Shown: positions 55,465 to 64,000, numbered from the stretch's first letter. The stretch is DNA of 64,000 nt from Halalkalibacter urbisdiaboli (GCF_002156385.1 NZ_MVJM01000002.1:641816-705815), one strand, 5' to 3'. Notes: generated from the letters alone by a model not told the origin. Made by a program: numbers and translations.

Positions 55465-56655
55465 TTATGCCTTCTGTAAAAACCACTCAAACGGATCTTC
55501 TAGCGCATTCCAATCACTATCAAACTCGGATTCTGTTAGTAGGCATTTATCCAATTCTTTTATGATTTCATCTTTGTCTAAATCGGTTCCGATAAATACT
55601 AGCTTTGTATGTCTGTCGCCAAATTCTGCATCCCAATCATCTAGTACTTGTGGATTTTTCTTCATAATATTTTTTTGTTCAAAGGAAGGGAGACTCGCAA
55701 CCCAAAAGGAAATGGGTTCAATCGAGACAGACGGCCCCGCTTGTGACAAGAGTAGCGCTACGTTATTTCTTGTAGCACACCAAACAATCCCTTTTGCTCT
55801 CACAATTTGACTAGGCATCGACTCGATCCAATTCTTAAAGCGAACCGAGTGAAAAGGTTCTCTTCTAAAATAAACAAAAGACGAAATCCCATACTCCTCC
55901 GTTTCAGGCGTATGCTGTGCTGTTAGTTCACGAAGCCATCCAGCTGATTGGCTTGCCTCTTCAAAATTAAACAAGTGCGTATTCAAAATTTCTTGTGGGT
56001 CCACCTTTGCATGCTCAGAACGGATAATCGTTGCTTTTGGCTGTAACGTTCTTAATACGACTTCTAGTTTTTCTAGTTCTTCCTCTGTCACTAGGTCACA
56101 CTTATTGACGATTAGCACATCACAAAATTCAATTTGCTCAATGAGTAAATCAGCAATTTCTCTCGTATCATCCTCACCTAATGATTGTTTTCGGTCTAGT
56201 AGAGTATCACCAGAGTGAAAATCATGCCAAAAGCGATAAGCATCGACAACGGTAACCATCGTATCTAGACGACAAAATTGTGTTAAATCAATGTTTAATT
56301 CCTCGTCTATGTAAGAAAATGTTTTAGCAACAGGCGTCGGTTCGCTAATTCCTGTCGATTCAATAACGATATAGTCAAGATTACCAGCACGCGCTAATTT
56401 CTCGACTTCAATTAATAAATCCTCTCGAAGTGTACAACAAATGCAGCCATTAGACATCTCTACTAGCTTTTCCTCTGTTCGAGTGAGTTCCCCACCCTGC
56501 TTAATTAGCTCCGCATCGATATTGATTTCACTCATGTCATTTACAATAACGGCAATTTTTAGTTCCTCTCGATTTTTTAAAATATGATTAAGCAATGTCG
56601 TTTTTCCTGAGCCAAGATAGCCACTTAACACGGTTACGGGAATTTTTTTATCCAT
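55465..56655 (-). CDS. zagA: ZagA (YciC) zinc-starvation GTPase metallochaperone
   Basis: Strong likeness to B. subtilis YciC/ZagA over its whole length (396 residues): [55 protein letters not shown] with Cx[72 protein letters not shown] and the ending DPFEWFLQK. ZagA delivers zinc to folate enzyme FolE under zinc limitation. A Zur box lies 30 bases upstream. ATG 56655 follows TTGGAGG; the TTG in that site opens the frame. Confidence 0.95.
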   Translation of the reverse strand: MDKKIPVTVLSGYLGSGKTTLLNHILKNREELKIAVIVNDMSEINIDAELIKQGGELTRTEEKLVEMSNGCICCTLREDLLIEVEKLARAGNLDYIVIESTGISEPTPVAKTFSYIDEELNIDLTQFCRLDTMVTVVDAYRFWHDFHSGDTLLDRKQSLGEDDTREIADLLIEQIEFCDVLIVNKCDLVTEEELEKLEVVLRTLQPKATIIRSEHAKVDPQEILNTHLFNFEEASQSAGWLRELTAQHTPETEEYGISSFVYFRREPFHSVRFKNWIESMPSQIVRAKGIVWCATRNNVALLLSQAGPSVSIEPISFWVASLPSFEQKNIMKKNPQVLDDWDAEFGDRHTKLVFIGTDLDKDEIIKELDKCLLTESEFDSDWNALEDPFEWFLQKA

Positions 56656-56684
56656 ATTCGCCTCCAACTATTCCATAATACAAA

Positions 56685-56699
56685 TCGTAATAATTACTA
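56685..56699 (-). promoter_or_regulatory. Zur box of zagA
   Basis: TCGTAATAATTACTA differs at one position from TCGTAATNATTACGA and sits within AAATCG...TATTT. It lies 30 bases before the start codon. Confidence 0.85.
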
Positions 56700-56762
56700 T
56701 TTGTAGATTTTAATGGATGATTTAGGAAAAGTCAAAGGATTTCGCTAAACAATGGTCATTAA

Positions 56763-56803
56763 AAAAGGTTATTCCTTAAAGCTTCTATCAGCTTAGGAAC
56801 AAC
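56763..56803 (-). terminator. Terminator of the CbiW-like gene
   Basis: GGTTGTTCCTAAGC and GCTTTAAGGAATAACC form the stem on the minus strand, followed by TTTTTT. It separates the riboswitch-controlled gene from zagA. Confidence 0.85.
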
Positions 56804-56812
56804 CCGCGTTAT

Positions 56813-57205
56813 CTAAAACGTTTTTGACACTTTTTTCACGATTGCGACATCTTTTTCCACCCCTGCTACCGTCCCATCTGTTCGTTCAAAACATGTCCCA
56901 TTATAGGCGTGACTTACCTTATCTTCTCTGCTAGCACCTGTGATCAGAGTATCGACAAACCAAGCTGCATCCTCACTCGTCACCTCCTTATACCAGCGGC
57001 CCTCAGGGTAAGCGATTACGACACATTTATCCTGACAGCGTCCATTACAAAGCGTCCTTGAAGTATGTAAAACAGGGTCTAAACCTCTCTCCGTAATCTC
57101 TTGACGAATCGATTGAGTCACTTCCTCAGCTCCCGCCTTTTTGCAGCTACTTCCATTACAAATCAAAATATGTTGTTGCGTACTCGTTAAATTCCATGTC
57201 GCCAT
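56813..57205 (-). CDS. Thioredoxin-like [2Fe-2S] ferredoxin, CbiW-like
   Basis: The 130-residue protein has the four-cysteine pattern of thioredoxin-like [2Fe-2S] ferredoxins: ICNGSSCKKAG (C-x4-C) and TLCNGRCQDKCVV (C-x3-C, plus one more cysteine). Family members called CbiW occur in anaerobic-type cobalamin operons of Bacillus and are thought to supply electrons during corrin ring synthesis. The cobalamin riboswitch ~200 bases upstream supports this link. A ~45-residue C-terminal extension (SREDKVSHAYNGTCFER...) is unusual. No other cob/cbi gene is in the window, so it is a single-gene riboswitch unit. ATG follows GGGAGG. Confidence 0.85.
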   Translation of the reverse strand: MATWNLTSTQQHILICNGSSCKKAGAEEVTQSIRQEITERGLDPVLHTSRTLCNGRCQDKCVVIAYPEGRWYKEVTSEDAAWFVDTLITGASREDKVSHAYNGTCFERTDGTVAGVEKDVAIVKKVSKTF

Positions 57206-57410
57206 TTCTTCCGCCTCCCATATTTTTAAGCTTCTACTCTCTTACATTAACAGAACAAATCCCGCAAAGCGGTTTGTTTAATACAATGTACAGAACCCCA
57301 GCCTCGTTTTAAGCTCTCTACAAGTAGGGTTCATTGTAGAGAAGCTCGTGGCGTTTGGATTCTTCGATTATGCTTTCACTTATTCACAACCCAATCATCC
57401 ATAGTTTCCA

Positions 57411-57706
57411 AAACAAAAAAACTCCTCCAGCTTCGGAAGAGTTGATAAAACGGTACAAAAATAGCATGACCCAGATGCGAGTTCAGCATCCCACCGTTTT
57501 TGATTCTTACTCCCCGAAGAATGAAAACATTTGAAAGAACAGGCAGGTCTCCTGACTTGTGCTTCACCCTACTCTGAGCCTTCCCATACAAGCTTTAAGT
57601 AGCTTATACAGTGGTTCCCTCATTTCATCCACACTTACAGTTGCGGGGACAGTTCTGGATTCTCACCAGATTCCCTATTTAAGTCTAATATGATGACACC
57701 TATTAT
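57411..57706 (-). promoter_or_regulatory. Cobalamin (B12) riboswitch with terminator
   Basis: On the minus strand from ~57706: AATAGGTGTCATCA, AATAGGGAATCTGGTGAGAA, CCAGAACTGTCCCCGCAACTGTAA, and the closing B12 box GTCAGGAGACCTGCC (near 57541-57558), in the correct order and spacing. After it, AACTCTTCC-GAAGCT-GGAGGAGTT followed by seven T (57413-57443) forms the terminator. High B12 should switch the CbiW-like gene off. A CTCTACAA/TTGTAGAG hairpin (57317-57343) lies between terminator and gene. Confidence 0.95.
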
Positions 57707-57850
57707 TTCATTTGTATCAATATTTAGTTATATAAACCTGAAACAATTACTATATGTTGCTAATAGTAAACACTATTTGGCTAGAATTCAATCTTTTTTT
57801 CAAATTTGTTGATTCTTTATTATGAAGCTACTTCTTTACTCAATAAAAAA

Positions 57851-57895
57851 AGGATTGCTCCTAAAGATTTACCAATCCTTTTGGACAACCCTTTT
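57851..57895 (-). terminator. Terminator of azoR (second hairpin family)
   Basis: GGGTTGTCCAAAAGGATT and ATCTTTAGGAGCAATCC form the stem on the minus strand, followed by seven T. It starts about ten bases past the azoR stop. Confidence 0.85.
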
Positions 57896-57904
57896 TTTGT
57901 ACAA

Positions 57905-58540
57905 TTAAAATGTCTGTGCTAAATCTTTTGCTCGTGCGATTGCATTTTCTTTAATCTCTTGAGCTTTATCAGGCATAGCTGCGTGACCTTCAACAAATAA
58001 TCCTTCAAACGAAGGTACACCGTAGAATTGCATCATCACATTTAGATAACGATGCCCCATTTCCATTTCAGCAGCTGGCCCTTCAGAATAAATTCCACCA
58101 CGTGCTTGAATGTGTAAAGCTTTCTTATCCGTTAATAAACCTACTGGACCTTGTTCTGTATATTTAAACGTTTTACCTGCTACAGAAACGGAGTCAATAT
58201 AAGCTTTTAACACTGGCGGGAATGAGAAGTTCCATAATGGTGTAACAAACACATACTTATCTGCAGCAATAAACTGCTCACATAACTCAGAAAGACGGCC
58301 GACTTTTGCTTTCTCTTCGTTTGATAGCTCATCGAACCCTTTTCCAGATTGTAGCTTACCCCAACCGCTAAATACATCGACATCAATTTGCGGAATATGT
58401 TCTTGATATAAGTCAACGTTAATCACTTCATCATTCGGATTCGCTTCCTTATACGCTTCAATAAAAGCCTTCCCTGCTGCCATACTGAAGGATTGTGTTT
58501 CATCGTGTGGGTGTGCTGTAATATACAATACCTTTGCCAT
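57905..58540 (-). CDS. azoR: FMN-dependent NADH azoreductase
   Basis: The 211-residue flavodoxin-fold enzyme reduces quinones and azo compounds with NADH. Family marks are [20 protein letters not shown] (phosphate-binding loop), [20 protein letters not shown] (flavin contact), [30 protein letters not shown] and [17 protein letters not shown]. Length is usual. ATG follows AAAGGGAAGG. A 7-3-7 palindrome TAAATAATGTTTATTTA (58592-58608) lies ~55 bases upstream and could be the operator of a redox or quinone sensor. Single-gene unit with its own terminator. Confidence 0.95.
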   Translation of the reverse strand: MAKVLYITAHPHDETQSFSMAAGKAFIEAYKEANPNDEVINVDLYQEHIPQIDVDVFSGWGKLQSGKGFDELSNEEKAKVGRLSELCEQFIAADKYVFVTPLWNFSFPPVLKAYIDSVSVAGKTFKYTEQGPVGLLTDKKALHIQARGGIYSEGPAAEMEMGHRYLNVMMQFYGVPSFEGLFVEGHAAMPDKAQEIKENAIARAKDLAQTF

Positions 58541-58795
58541 TTTTTAACCTTCCCTTTCTTTTCCTAAAATATTTTAGTGTTTTTCATAATAAACTAAATA
58601 ATGTTTATTTACTTTAAATAATATAGTTCATTACCGAATTTATTTTACTCTAAACCATTTCTTTTTATCAACAATCTTGCTCAGTATAAACAAAAAAAAG
58701 AACTTGCCTTTAGTTTTAGACAAATTCCTTTTTTGATACATAAAACAAATCTCAAGAAAAAGCCAGTTACATAGCAACTGACTTTTCATCTTACC

Positions 58796-59803
58796 TTAGT
58801 CAACAATCGACTTTCCTTCTTTAGCAATGACTTGCCAGTTAACACCATTGTCTATTGTTCTGTAAAGGTCTCCTTTAAATGTTCCAACTGCAAATTCTCC
58901 TTCATTTACAGGATGAACCGCAATATGAGCGACAGCATCATCATCAAATTGTAAATTTAATGAGGTCCACGAGCTACCAAAATCTGTACTTTTCACTAAC
59001 CCATTTTCGTTTTTCCCTTGAACGTAAGCAACAATGGTACCCTCTTGTTCATAGGCGGCTTTTGCACTAATCAACGTTTCCTCATCCGTAGCAAGTCCCC
59101 ATGTCTCCCCACCATCGTCTGATTGATAAATACCGAATTTAGTACCTGCTAAAAGAGCGGAAGGCTGTCCAGGATTAGAGACTAAGGTATAGATATCCTG
59201 TGGATTCTCTGGTAATCCCTTTGCGCGAACAAGCTCCCAGTTATAACCAAAGTCCTCTGAACGATAAAAACCAGACATATCAATCCCATATAAAACACCG
59301 GACTGACTTGCATTGACTTCAAAGGTATGGAAGTCTACTTCGCCGTGAAGCGCAATTGGCTCCCACGTTTCCGCCTGATCTTTACTAATTATCACACCAA
59401 TTGGATTTTTGAGATTTGATGCCTCACTTGGATGCCCACTCGAAATCATCGTCTCTTCATCTAGAAACGTAAACCCCATTACATCATGACGATGCTTATT
59501 GGTCCCCAACCATCTCCAGACATTATCGGGATTAATGCGAAAAACACCATGATGGGTACCTAGATGTAAATCATATGGTTCACTTAGCTCATAAGCAAGC
59601 CCGTGGACATGCTGGAACATCGTCTCTTTCTTCTCATGCTCATGCTGATGCTCTGTCTCTAAATCAACTTCAACCTCGGCATCATTTTCTACTTCACCAG
59701 TTTGCTCATTTTCAATTCCTTGTTCTTCCCCTTGAGCGCAAGCTGTCAATAATGACAACAATAATACAATAAGTAACATGTTTATGTTTCGTCTAAATAG
59801 CAT
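58796..59803 (-). CDS. Lipoprotein with BNR/sortilin-like beta-propeller repeats (F510_1955 type)
   Basis: A lipobox (LSLLTAC, cysteine ~21) precedes an acidic linker and a His-rich stretch (EHQHEHEKKE, ~50-60), then a propeller with HVHGLAYELSEPYDLHLGTHHGVFR and BNR-like repeats SKDQAETWEPI, SEDFGYNWELV, SDDGGETWGLA, STDFGSSWTSL, TIDNGVNWQVI. The fold binds ligands or acts as an assembly factor; the function is unknown. The His-rich linker and a CcdA/UreH-like membrane protein 60 bases upstream suggest metal or thiol-redox handling at the cell surface. ATG follows TTGGAGG. Confidence 0.85.
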   Translation of the reverse strand: MLFRRNINMLLIVLLLSLLTACAQGEEQGIENEQTGEVENDAEVEVDLETEHQHEHEKKETMFQHVHGLAYELSEPYDLHLGTHHGVFRINPDNVWRWLGTNKHRHDVMGFTFLDEETMISSGHPSEASNLKNPIGVIISKDQAETWEPIALHGEVDFHTFEVNASQSGVLYGIDMSGFYRSEDFGYNWELVRAKGLPENPQDIYTLVSNPGQPSALLAGTKFGIYQSDDGGETWGLATDEETLISAKAAYEQEGTIVAYVQGKNENGLVKSTDFGSSWTSLNLQFDDDAVAHIAVHPVNEGEFAVGTFKGDLYRTIDNGVNWQVIAKEGKSIVD

Positions 59804-59863
59804 GATTTAATTCCTCCAATAATTAATGACCACATTGTAATATAACGGGATAAAAATGAAAAA

Positions 59864-60592
59864 CTAAAATGACCAATACGTCATCGTATCAAGAATCCCT
59901 AAAAAAATCATAACCCCTCCGGCAAATCGTTGAATAAACAGTCCAACTTTTCGACTTTTTTTCATAAGCGCACCACTTAATCCGAAATACCAGATGAGAA
60001 AAATGGCGATTAGAAAAGGAATCGCCGTACCGATTGCAAAAATACTCGGGAGTACGAAACCGTAGCTTGTTGAGAGAACCATCGGCATTAATAACATAAA
60101 AAACAAAAGAAACATCGTTGGACAAAATCCTAACGAGAAGCTACTCCCCAACAAAAAAGCTCCAAGCTTATTCCTTGGTTGACTCCTTTCTTTTATAAAT
60201 CTAATTGTCCAAGAAAATCTAATGACACCCATTAAGTACAAACCAATAAAAATTAAAAGTGGTCCTAAAAATTTACGAACCCAAGGCAAGTAGCCTGTAA
60301 GCTCGCGCTGAAATTCTTCACCAAGTACCCATACAATCAACCCTAAACCTGAAAAGACAACGATCTTTCCTAATATATACGCAAATACTTCACCCCAAGG
60401 GATCTTATGTTGAAAAGAACGATTTCCATATAGTGTAATGGCACTTATATTTCCCGTAAATTGACACGGTGCAGCAGCACCTAATAGACCAATAATAAGG
60501 GCAGATAATAGAGGGATATGCTCTGTGCCATATGATAAATTCGTTAAAGGACCATAAAAAAATTGACTAATCGCATTAAAGAAATCATACAT
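59864..60592 (-). CDS. CcdA/UreH-like (SafE/DsbD-TM) membrane protein
   Basis: The 242-residue protein has six to seven helices with two cysteine motifs typical of CcdA/UreH-type transporters: LLGAAAPCQFTGN in the first helix and SSFSLGFCPTMFLLFF in the fourth. CcdA moves electrons across the membrane for thiol reduction; UreH-type relatives are linked to nickel or sulfite. Which applies is unclear. ATG 60592 follows AAAGGAGGGGAC; the frame opens six codons earlier. It is upstream of, and probably co-transcribed with, the BNR lipoprotein. Confidence 0.85.
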   Translation of the reverse strand: MYDFFNAISQFFYGPLTNLSYGTEHIPLLSALIIGLLGAAAPCQFTGNISAITLYGNRSFQHKIPWGEVFAYILGKIVVFSGLGLIVWVLGEEFQRELTGYLPWVRKFLGPLLIFIGLYLMGVIRFSWTIRFIKERSQPRNKLGAFLLGSSFSLGFCPTMFLLFFMLLMPMVLSTSYGFVLPSIFAIGTAIPFLIAIFLIWYFGLSGALMKKSRKVGLFIQRFAGGVMIFLGILDTMTYWSF

Positions 60593-60682
60593 ATTGTCCC
60601 CTCCTTTCATTCCCTTTTTACTGGACTAGTGTAACATTAAAATGTGTGCTAATTGTGAAGAAATGCTTTTCCAATAAAAACG

Positions 60683-60724
60683 AGGTTGTCCAAAAGGATC
60701 ATTATGAACCTTTTGGTACAACCT
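60683..60724 (-). terminator. Terminator of ywmB (second hairpin family)
   Basis: AGGTTGTCCAAAAGG and CCTTTTGGTACAACCT form a ~15-bp stem seven bases past the ywmB stop. Confidence 0.8.
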
Positions 60725-60731
60725 ACTACAA

Positions 60732-61460
60732 TTAATATTCAGTTGTAATAATTGGTGTTCCAATCGTTACATCTACTGTTTCTTGTTCAGAAACTCTAAG
60801 TCCAACCTGTACATTCATCTCCTCAGACTGTCCAATTGGTACACTTATTGCCCAATTTGGATTATACGCTGATAGCGACACAAAGCCATCCTCTATTAGA
60901 CCTTCCTTAATTTCTGCAGATAGTCCAGCAACAAGAAGCTGAGCTAGCTCTTCTAATTCTATTTTCCCTGTTTGTTTTTTGCTTCCTTTTACCGTGTAAT
61001 AGATCGTTTCCCCCTTTAGGCTGGATGTAATTTTATTTAGTGTTTCATCTGTCCAACCCTTCCCATCTAGCTGATGAGTAACTGTAATATGATACAATCC
61101 ATTACTTTCATATGTAGCAATCACGATTCGTTCACGAACACTCTGATCAGACTGATTTTTTACGCCAACTTCCTTTTGATAATGACCGTTCTTCGGAGTT
61201 TCATTGCTCCATTGATAACCGGTCTTCTCCGTTATTAATTCCTTCACTACTGCTTCAGCCTTTTGATGGTCCTCAGCATATACAGTGTCTTCCTTCATAT
61301 ATACTGACCATGACTCTATGCTAATATCTTGCGCTTCGGTCATATTTATAATATCCGTTAACTCATTTGGTTTTGCTGACTCACTATTCGCTTGATGAAA
61401 TGTATATAAAGTAAAGAATAAACTCGCGACTATCATCATAGCTAGATTTTGTTTTCTCAT
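60732..61460 (-). CDS. ywmB: YwmB-family secreted protein
   Basis: The 242-residue protein has a signal or anchor helix (~6-24) and a YwmB (DUF1779, TATA-box-binding-protein-like fold) domain: SIESWSVYMKEDTVYA, VTHQLDGKGWTDETLNKI, IYYTVKGS, and the typical GFVSLSAYNPNW near the C terminus. The family is common in spore formers and its role is unknown; in B. subtilis it is next to murAA and spoIID, which are not seen here. ATG 61460 follows GGGAGGTGAG; the frame opens eight codons earlier. Confidence 0.85.
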   Translation of the reverse strand: MRKQNLAMMIVASLFFTLYTFHQANSESAKPNELTDIINMTEAQDISIESWSVYMKEDTVYAEDHQKAEAVVKELITEKTGYQWSNETPKNGHYQKEVGVKNQSDQSVRERIVIATYESNGLYHITVTHQLDGKGWTDETLNKITSSLKGETIYYTVKGSKKQTGKIELEELAQLLVAGLSAEIKEGLIEDGFVSLSAYNPNWAISVPIGQSEEMNVQVGLRVSEQETVDVTIGTPIITTEY

Positions 61461-61555
61461 CTCACTCACCTCCCTATTAATCATTACCAGATTGCTAGAA
61501 AGTATACAGTCTGCTTTAATTTAATTTTTTATACAGAAAAAAAGGATGTCATAAG

Positions 61556-61690
61556 AAAGGGCATTAAAAAAGGGTGCTTTTCCCTTTTTTAATGCCCTCT
61601 AAGCAATGCGCGAGCCGTTGCCATTACTGCTTCCTAGCGTGACTTTCAAGGGGTTTTTCAATGCCCTCGAAAACCAACCTTTTCAGTCGT
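61556..61690 (+). repeat. Composite structured repeat, copy 4 (deleted form)
   Basis: The end hairpin GGGCATTAAAAAAGGG/CCCTTTTTAATGCCC (61559-61599) is followed by TCTAAGCAATGCGCGAGCCGTTGCC, then a shortened part and the closing GTTTTTCAATGCCC. The central hairpin is lost. No gene is seen in 61461-61857 apart from this repeat and the ywmB promoter region. Confidence 0.75.
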
Positions 61691-61857
61691 CTTTCATCCA
61701 CCTATTGTTGTACCTTTCGATCAGAACTCATCGTAAAGCGCATAGTGAACGAAGCGATTACACTTTTTTTGAATTTAAGCAGCTCTGTTTTTTTTAAAAT
61801 GTTACATTGCTACGATAAATAATTGTGCAAAAACTATCCATAAATCATCTTCTAATT

Positions 61858-63414
61858 TTAAGTAATATTATTCCGACTCCTTTTAACCAGTCCTTTTCTA
61901 AACACAACAATCACAGCGAGTATTATTAAGCTAATAAACACAAAAATGGTTCCTGTCAGGCTATTGTCTTTACTAGTTCCAGCTTTGCTAGTAGTTAAAT
62001 TGAGTACCTCACCAGTTTCTTCTACCACCTGAAATGTTGCTCGAATCCTTTCATCCCCTGTTTCAACGGGACCAATTCGAAGGGTATTGTTGTCATGATG
62101 ATACAAATATAATGTTTCATCGTTATAAGCCTGAAAAGATACAGAATCGGAATCCCCGAGCCCTTCTACGACTTTAAAGGTTACTTCCTGTTCGAAGCGC
62201 TTAGTCCCGTCGTTCTTAACTAGTTGCGTGAATTCTCCACCTTGTTTCAAATAATATCCAGCTTTATTCTCTGCTTCAAATGAGATATATTCCGCTCGTT
62301 CATCAGCCAAGCCAGAAACTATATGCCACTTAAAATCGGCATTGTCTTCTTTTAACGGTCCGATTCGAACAGCATCACGTAAATGACGGATATAGTGCTG
62401 ACTTGAAGTTTTAATCGAGTAGCGCTCCTCTGCTAGACCTGATGCAGTCGGAGTCACCTTATCAATCGTCCCATCGTCATTATGAACCAGCTTTTCTATT
62501 GACGTCGAACGTTTATAGTTCCCCCCTGTCGGTAAGGCTCCAGTGTGATAAATCAAATACCACTGCCCTTTGAACTCTAGAATTGCTTGATGGCTCGTCT
62601 CGGAATCTTCCATTTTATCTAATAGAACACCTTGATACTCCCACGGCCCCTCAGGTTGATCGCTCGTTGCATAAGCAGTTAGCTCTGGAAAGTTCATTGC
62701 AAATGACAGGTAATATGTTTCATTATGTTTATGCAAGTATGGTGCTTCCGTAAATGTTCCCGGCATATTGTCTATCGTTACTCGCTCGATATCCCCATCG
62801 ATTTCAACCATATTGCCCTTAAGCTTCGCATAGTAAAGATGGGTGTTGCCCCAGTATAAATAGGCTTGACCGTCATCATCGATAAAGACGGTCGGATCAA
62901 TATCATCCCACGTTTGATTTTTGTCCATAAATCCTGGAGCCTCTGTCATGTCACTGCTTATTAACGGTTTCCCTAATGCATCCTTAAAGCCTTCTGCTGG
63001 CTTATCGGATACGGCAACACCTATCGCATAGCCATTCTTTTCAGGATCGGAATCCTTATTTAATACAGTCACATACCAATAAAATTTCCCGTCACGTTCG
63101 ATCGCTTGTGAGGCCCATGCAGTATCCTCTCTTGCCCACTCAAACTCTGTCCGAGACAACGTACCTTCTAGCTCCCAATTAATCATGTCGGAAGAAGAAT
63201 AGACATTCCATTCCTTCAGAACGTAAAAATGGTCGATTTCTCCTGGCTCCCCTGCTTGATCCCTTCCAACGTATAAATACACCTTGTCATCATGAACGAG
63301 TGCAGCTGGGTCAGCGCTAAATCTTTCTTGAATAACTGGATTTCCCCCTAAAACACTCACAGGAAAATGAAGAAGCAAATATAAAAGAAATGCAACAGAA
63401 ACAAGTTTATTCAT
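61858..63414 (-). CDS. Surface-anchored GH43 glycosidase with AbfB-like (CBM42) domain
   Basis: The 518-residue enzyme has a signal peptide (~22), a five-bladed GH43 propeller (~25-320) with catalytic base in RFSADPAALVH, the modulating aspartate in WDDIDPTVFIDDDGQ and the acid glutamate in GTFTEAPYLHKH, then a ~140-residue beta-trefoil resembling the arabinose-binding AbfB/CBM42 module (SIKTSSQHYIRHLRDAVRIGPL, LYLYHHDNNTLRIGP), and a C-terminal helix with basic tail (TGTIFVFISLIILAVIVVFRKG). It probably removes arabinose or xylose side chains at the cell surface. No clear LPXTG motif. ATG 63414 follows AAAGGAGAGG; the frame opens 17 codons earlier. Confidence 0.9.
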   Translation of the reverse strand: MNKLVSVAFLLYLLLHFPVSVLGGNPVIQERFSADPAALVHDDKVYLYVGRDQAGEPGEIDHFYVLKEWNVYSSSDMINWELEGTLSRTEFEWAREDTAWASQAIERDGKFYWYVTVLNKDSDPEKNGYAIGVAVSDKPAEGFKDALGKPLISSDMTEAPGFMDKNQTWDDIDPTVFIDDDGQAYLYWGNTHLYYAKLKGNMVEIDGDIERVTIDNMPGTFTEAPYLHKHNETYYLSFAMNFPELTAYATSDQPEGPWEYQGVLLDKMEDSETSHQAILEFKGQWYLIYHTGALPTGGNYKRSTSIEKLVHNDDGTIDKVTPTASGLAEERYSIKTSSQHYIRHLRDAVRIGPLKEDNADFKWHIVSGLADERAEYISFEAENKAGYYLKQGGEFTQLVKNDGTKRFEQEVTFKVVEGLGDSDSVSFQAYNDETLYLYHHDNNTLRIGPVETGDERIRATFQVVEETGEVLNLTTSKAGTSKDNSLTGTIFVFISLIILAVIVVFRKGLVKRSRNNIT

Positions 63415-63445
63415 CTTACTCTCCTCTCCTTTAACTTTTGGCAAA

Positions 63446-63485
63446 AATACAGCCGACTTGCTCAAATGAACAAATCGGCCGTATT
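63446..63485 (-). terminator. Stem-loop between binding-protein and GH43 genes
   Basis: AATACGGCCGATTTG and CAAGTCGGCTGTATT form a 15-bp stem with G-T pairs and a 10-base loop, followed by TTTTTG on the minus strand, six bases past the binding-protein stop. It may terminate or attenuate transcription into the GH43 gene. Confidence 0.75.
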
Positions 63486-63491
63486 GTTGTT

Positions 63492-64000
63492 TTACCAGAA
63501 TAATTCTTCCATCGTTTCATCATTGTATTGATTAATCATATCTGTTAAGTTTTGAGAAATATCATGTGGATTAACTTCGCCATTAATAATCGCTTGCTCC
63601 ACATTCCCATACTCTCCACCAAGATAGACTTCATCTAAGAACGTTTGGAAACCAGGTAATGAAGACCCACCAAGTGGAATTGGCTCCTTCGCTCTTTCTA
63701 AGAAATTAGTCACGTACTCATCTTGCGGAAGAAGTGCTCTAAGTCCATCCCAAATCTCTTGATCTTGTGTTAATGGAAGACCGTCTGGATGCTTGAAAAC
63801 TAGTGAGCCATCTTCTGTTTTTAACGTTTCAAATGCTTGTAGTTTCGCTGACCAACCTTCTTTGCCCCATCCAAAGAACTTTAATAGCTCATATGCTTCA
63901 CGTGGGTGCTCCGTTGCAGAAGATAACGCACCAAAGTCAATAAATGCAGGTTTATGCTGTGTTGAAGCATTATCTCCTTGTGGTACTGTATAAGGAACCC
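63492..64000 (-). CDS. Extracellular solute-binding protein, C-terminal part (continues beyond the window)
   Basis: The frame is open from the right edge of the window to 63492 and has no start inside, giving the last 169 residues. The sequence VPYTVPQGDNASTQHKPAF, FGALSSATEHPREAYELLKFFGWGKEGW, FKHPDGLPLTQDQEIWDGL and the long C-terminal helix (EQAIINGEVNPHDIS, DMINQYNDETMEELFW) match the C-terminal lobe of family-1 carbohydrate-binding proteins. With the GH43 gene behind it, an arabino-oligosaccharide or xylo-oligosaccharide importer is likely. Position 63713 is an internal methionine, not a start. Confidence 0.85.
   Translation of the reverse strand, partial: VPYTVPQGDNASTQHKPAFIDFGALSSATEHPREAYELLKFFGWGKEGWSAKLQAFETLKTEDGSLVFKHPDGLPLTQDQEIWDGLRALLPQDEYVTNFLERAKEPIPLGGSSLPGFQTFLDEVYLGGEYGNVEQAIINGEVNPHDISQNLTDMINQYNDETMEELFW

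Noticed and set aside
57376-57591. A 71-codon minus-strand frame
   Set aside because: It lies across the cobalamin riboswitch and its terminator; RNA structure explains the sequence.
61858-61960. Sortase (LPXTG) anchor on the GH43 enzyme
   Set aside because: The segment before the C-terminal helix reads NSLTGT, without the LPxTG proline context; a plain membrane anchor fits better.

Overview
The window reads as chromosomal DNA of a low-GC, spore-forming, polysaccharide-degrading Bacillaceae bacterium, most like the alkaliphilic Bacillus/Halalkalibacter group. The evidence is strong AGGAGG-type ribosome binding sites with many TTG and GTG starts, a Spo0E-type phosphatase and KinB-like kinase, SLH-anchored autolysin, and homologues of B. 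subtilis YciC/ZagA, YcgR/YcgQ, YwmB, YjbQ and YesM/YesN. No rRNA, tRNA, CRISPR array or intact mobile element was seen. Almost all genes are on the minus strand.

Layout. 0-10.5 kb: an unusual cytoplasmic chemoreceptor, a decayed chemoreceptor, a pair of fluoride-channel genes (crcB), yjbQ, a membrane-anchored FAD oxidoreductase, an IS3-family remnant, and an HlyD/ABC/TetR export operon with a palindromic operator. 10.9-34 kb is a carbohydrate island: pectate lyase, a GH2 beta-galactosidase broken by a one-base frameshift, a diguanylate cyclase plus orphan solute-binding lipoprotein under a c-di-GMP-I riboswitch, GH5 endoglucanase, GH3 beta-glucosidase, a lipoprotein/two-permease ABC importer, its YesM/YesN-type two-component system with a cre-like (CcpA) site, and a GH42 beta-galactosidase. 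The right edge (61.8-64 kb) returns to this theme with a GH43 enzyme and another solute-binding protein. Together these genes would cut plant cell-wall pectin, glucan, galactan and arabinan outside the cell, import the oligosaccharides and finish them inside.

34-46 kb: small secreted and membrane proteins, a GT-C glycosyltransferase, a Fur-box-controlled FTR1 iron permease operon, a four-gene overlapping operon for a surface glycoconjugate (epimerase, UPF0104 flippase-like protein, phosphodiesterase, GT2), a Fur-box lipoprotein and a Cache-domain chemoreceptor. 46-52.5 kb: SRPBCC/ArsR pair with a repeated operator inside its promoter, KinB-like kinase next to Spo0E-like phosphatase, SLH autolysin, and a diguanylate cyclase pseudogene with at least four frameshifts behind a leader that resembles the first riboswitch region. 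52.5-57.7 kb: a zinc-starvation block with Zur-box-like sites (ZagA, a second COG0523 GTPase, YcgR/YcgQ) beside a cobalamin riboswitch that controls a lone CbiW-like ferredoxin. 57.8-61.5 kb: azoreductase, a BNR-repeat lipoprotein, a CcdA/UreH-like membrane protein and YwmB.

Two dispersed sequence families run through the window: a composite structured repeat of about 150-200 bp (at least four copies, plus solo hairpins and a remnant) and a second family of terminator-like hairpins.
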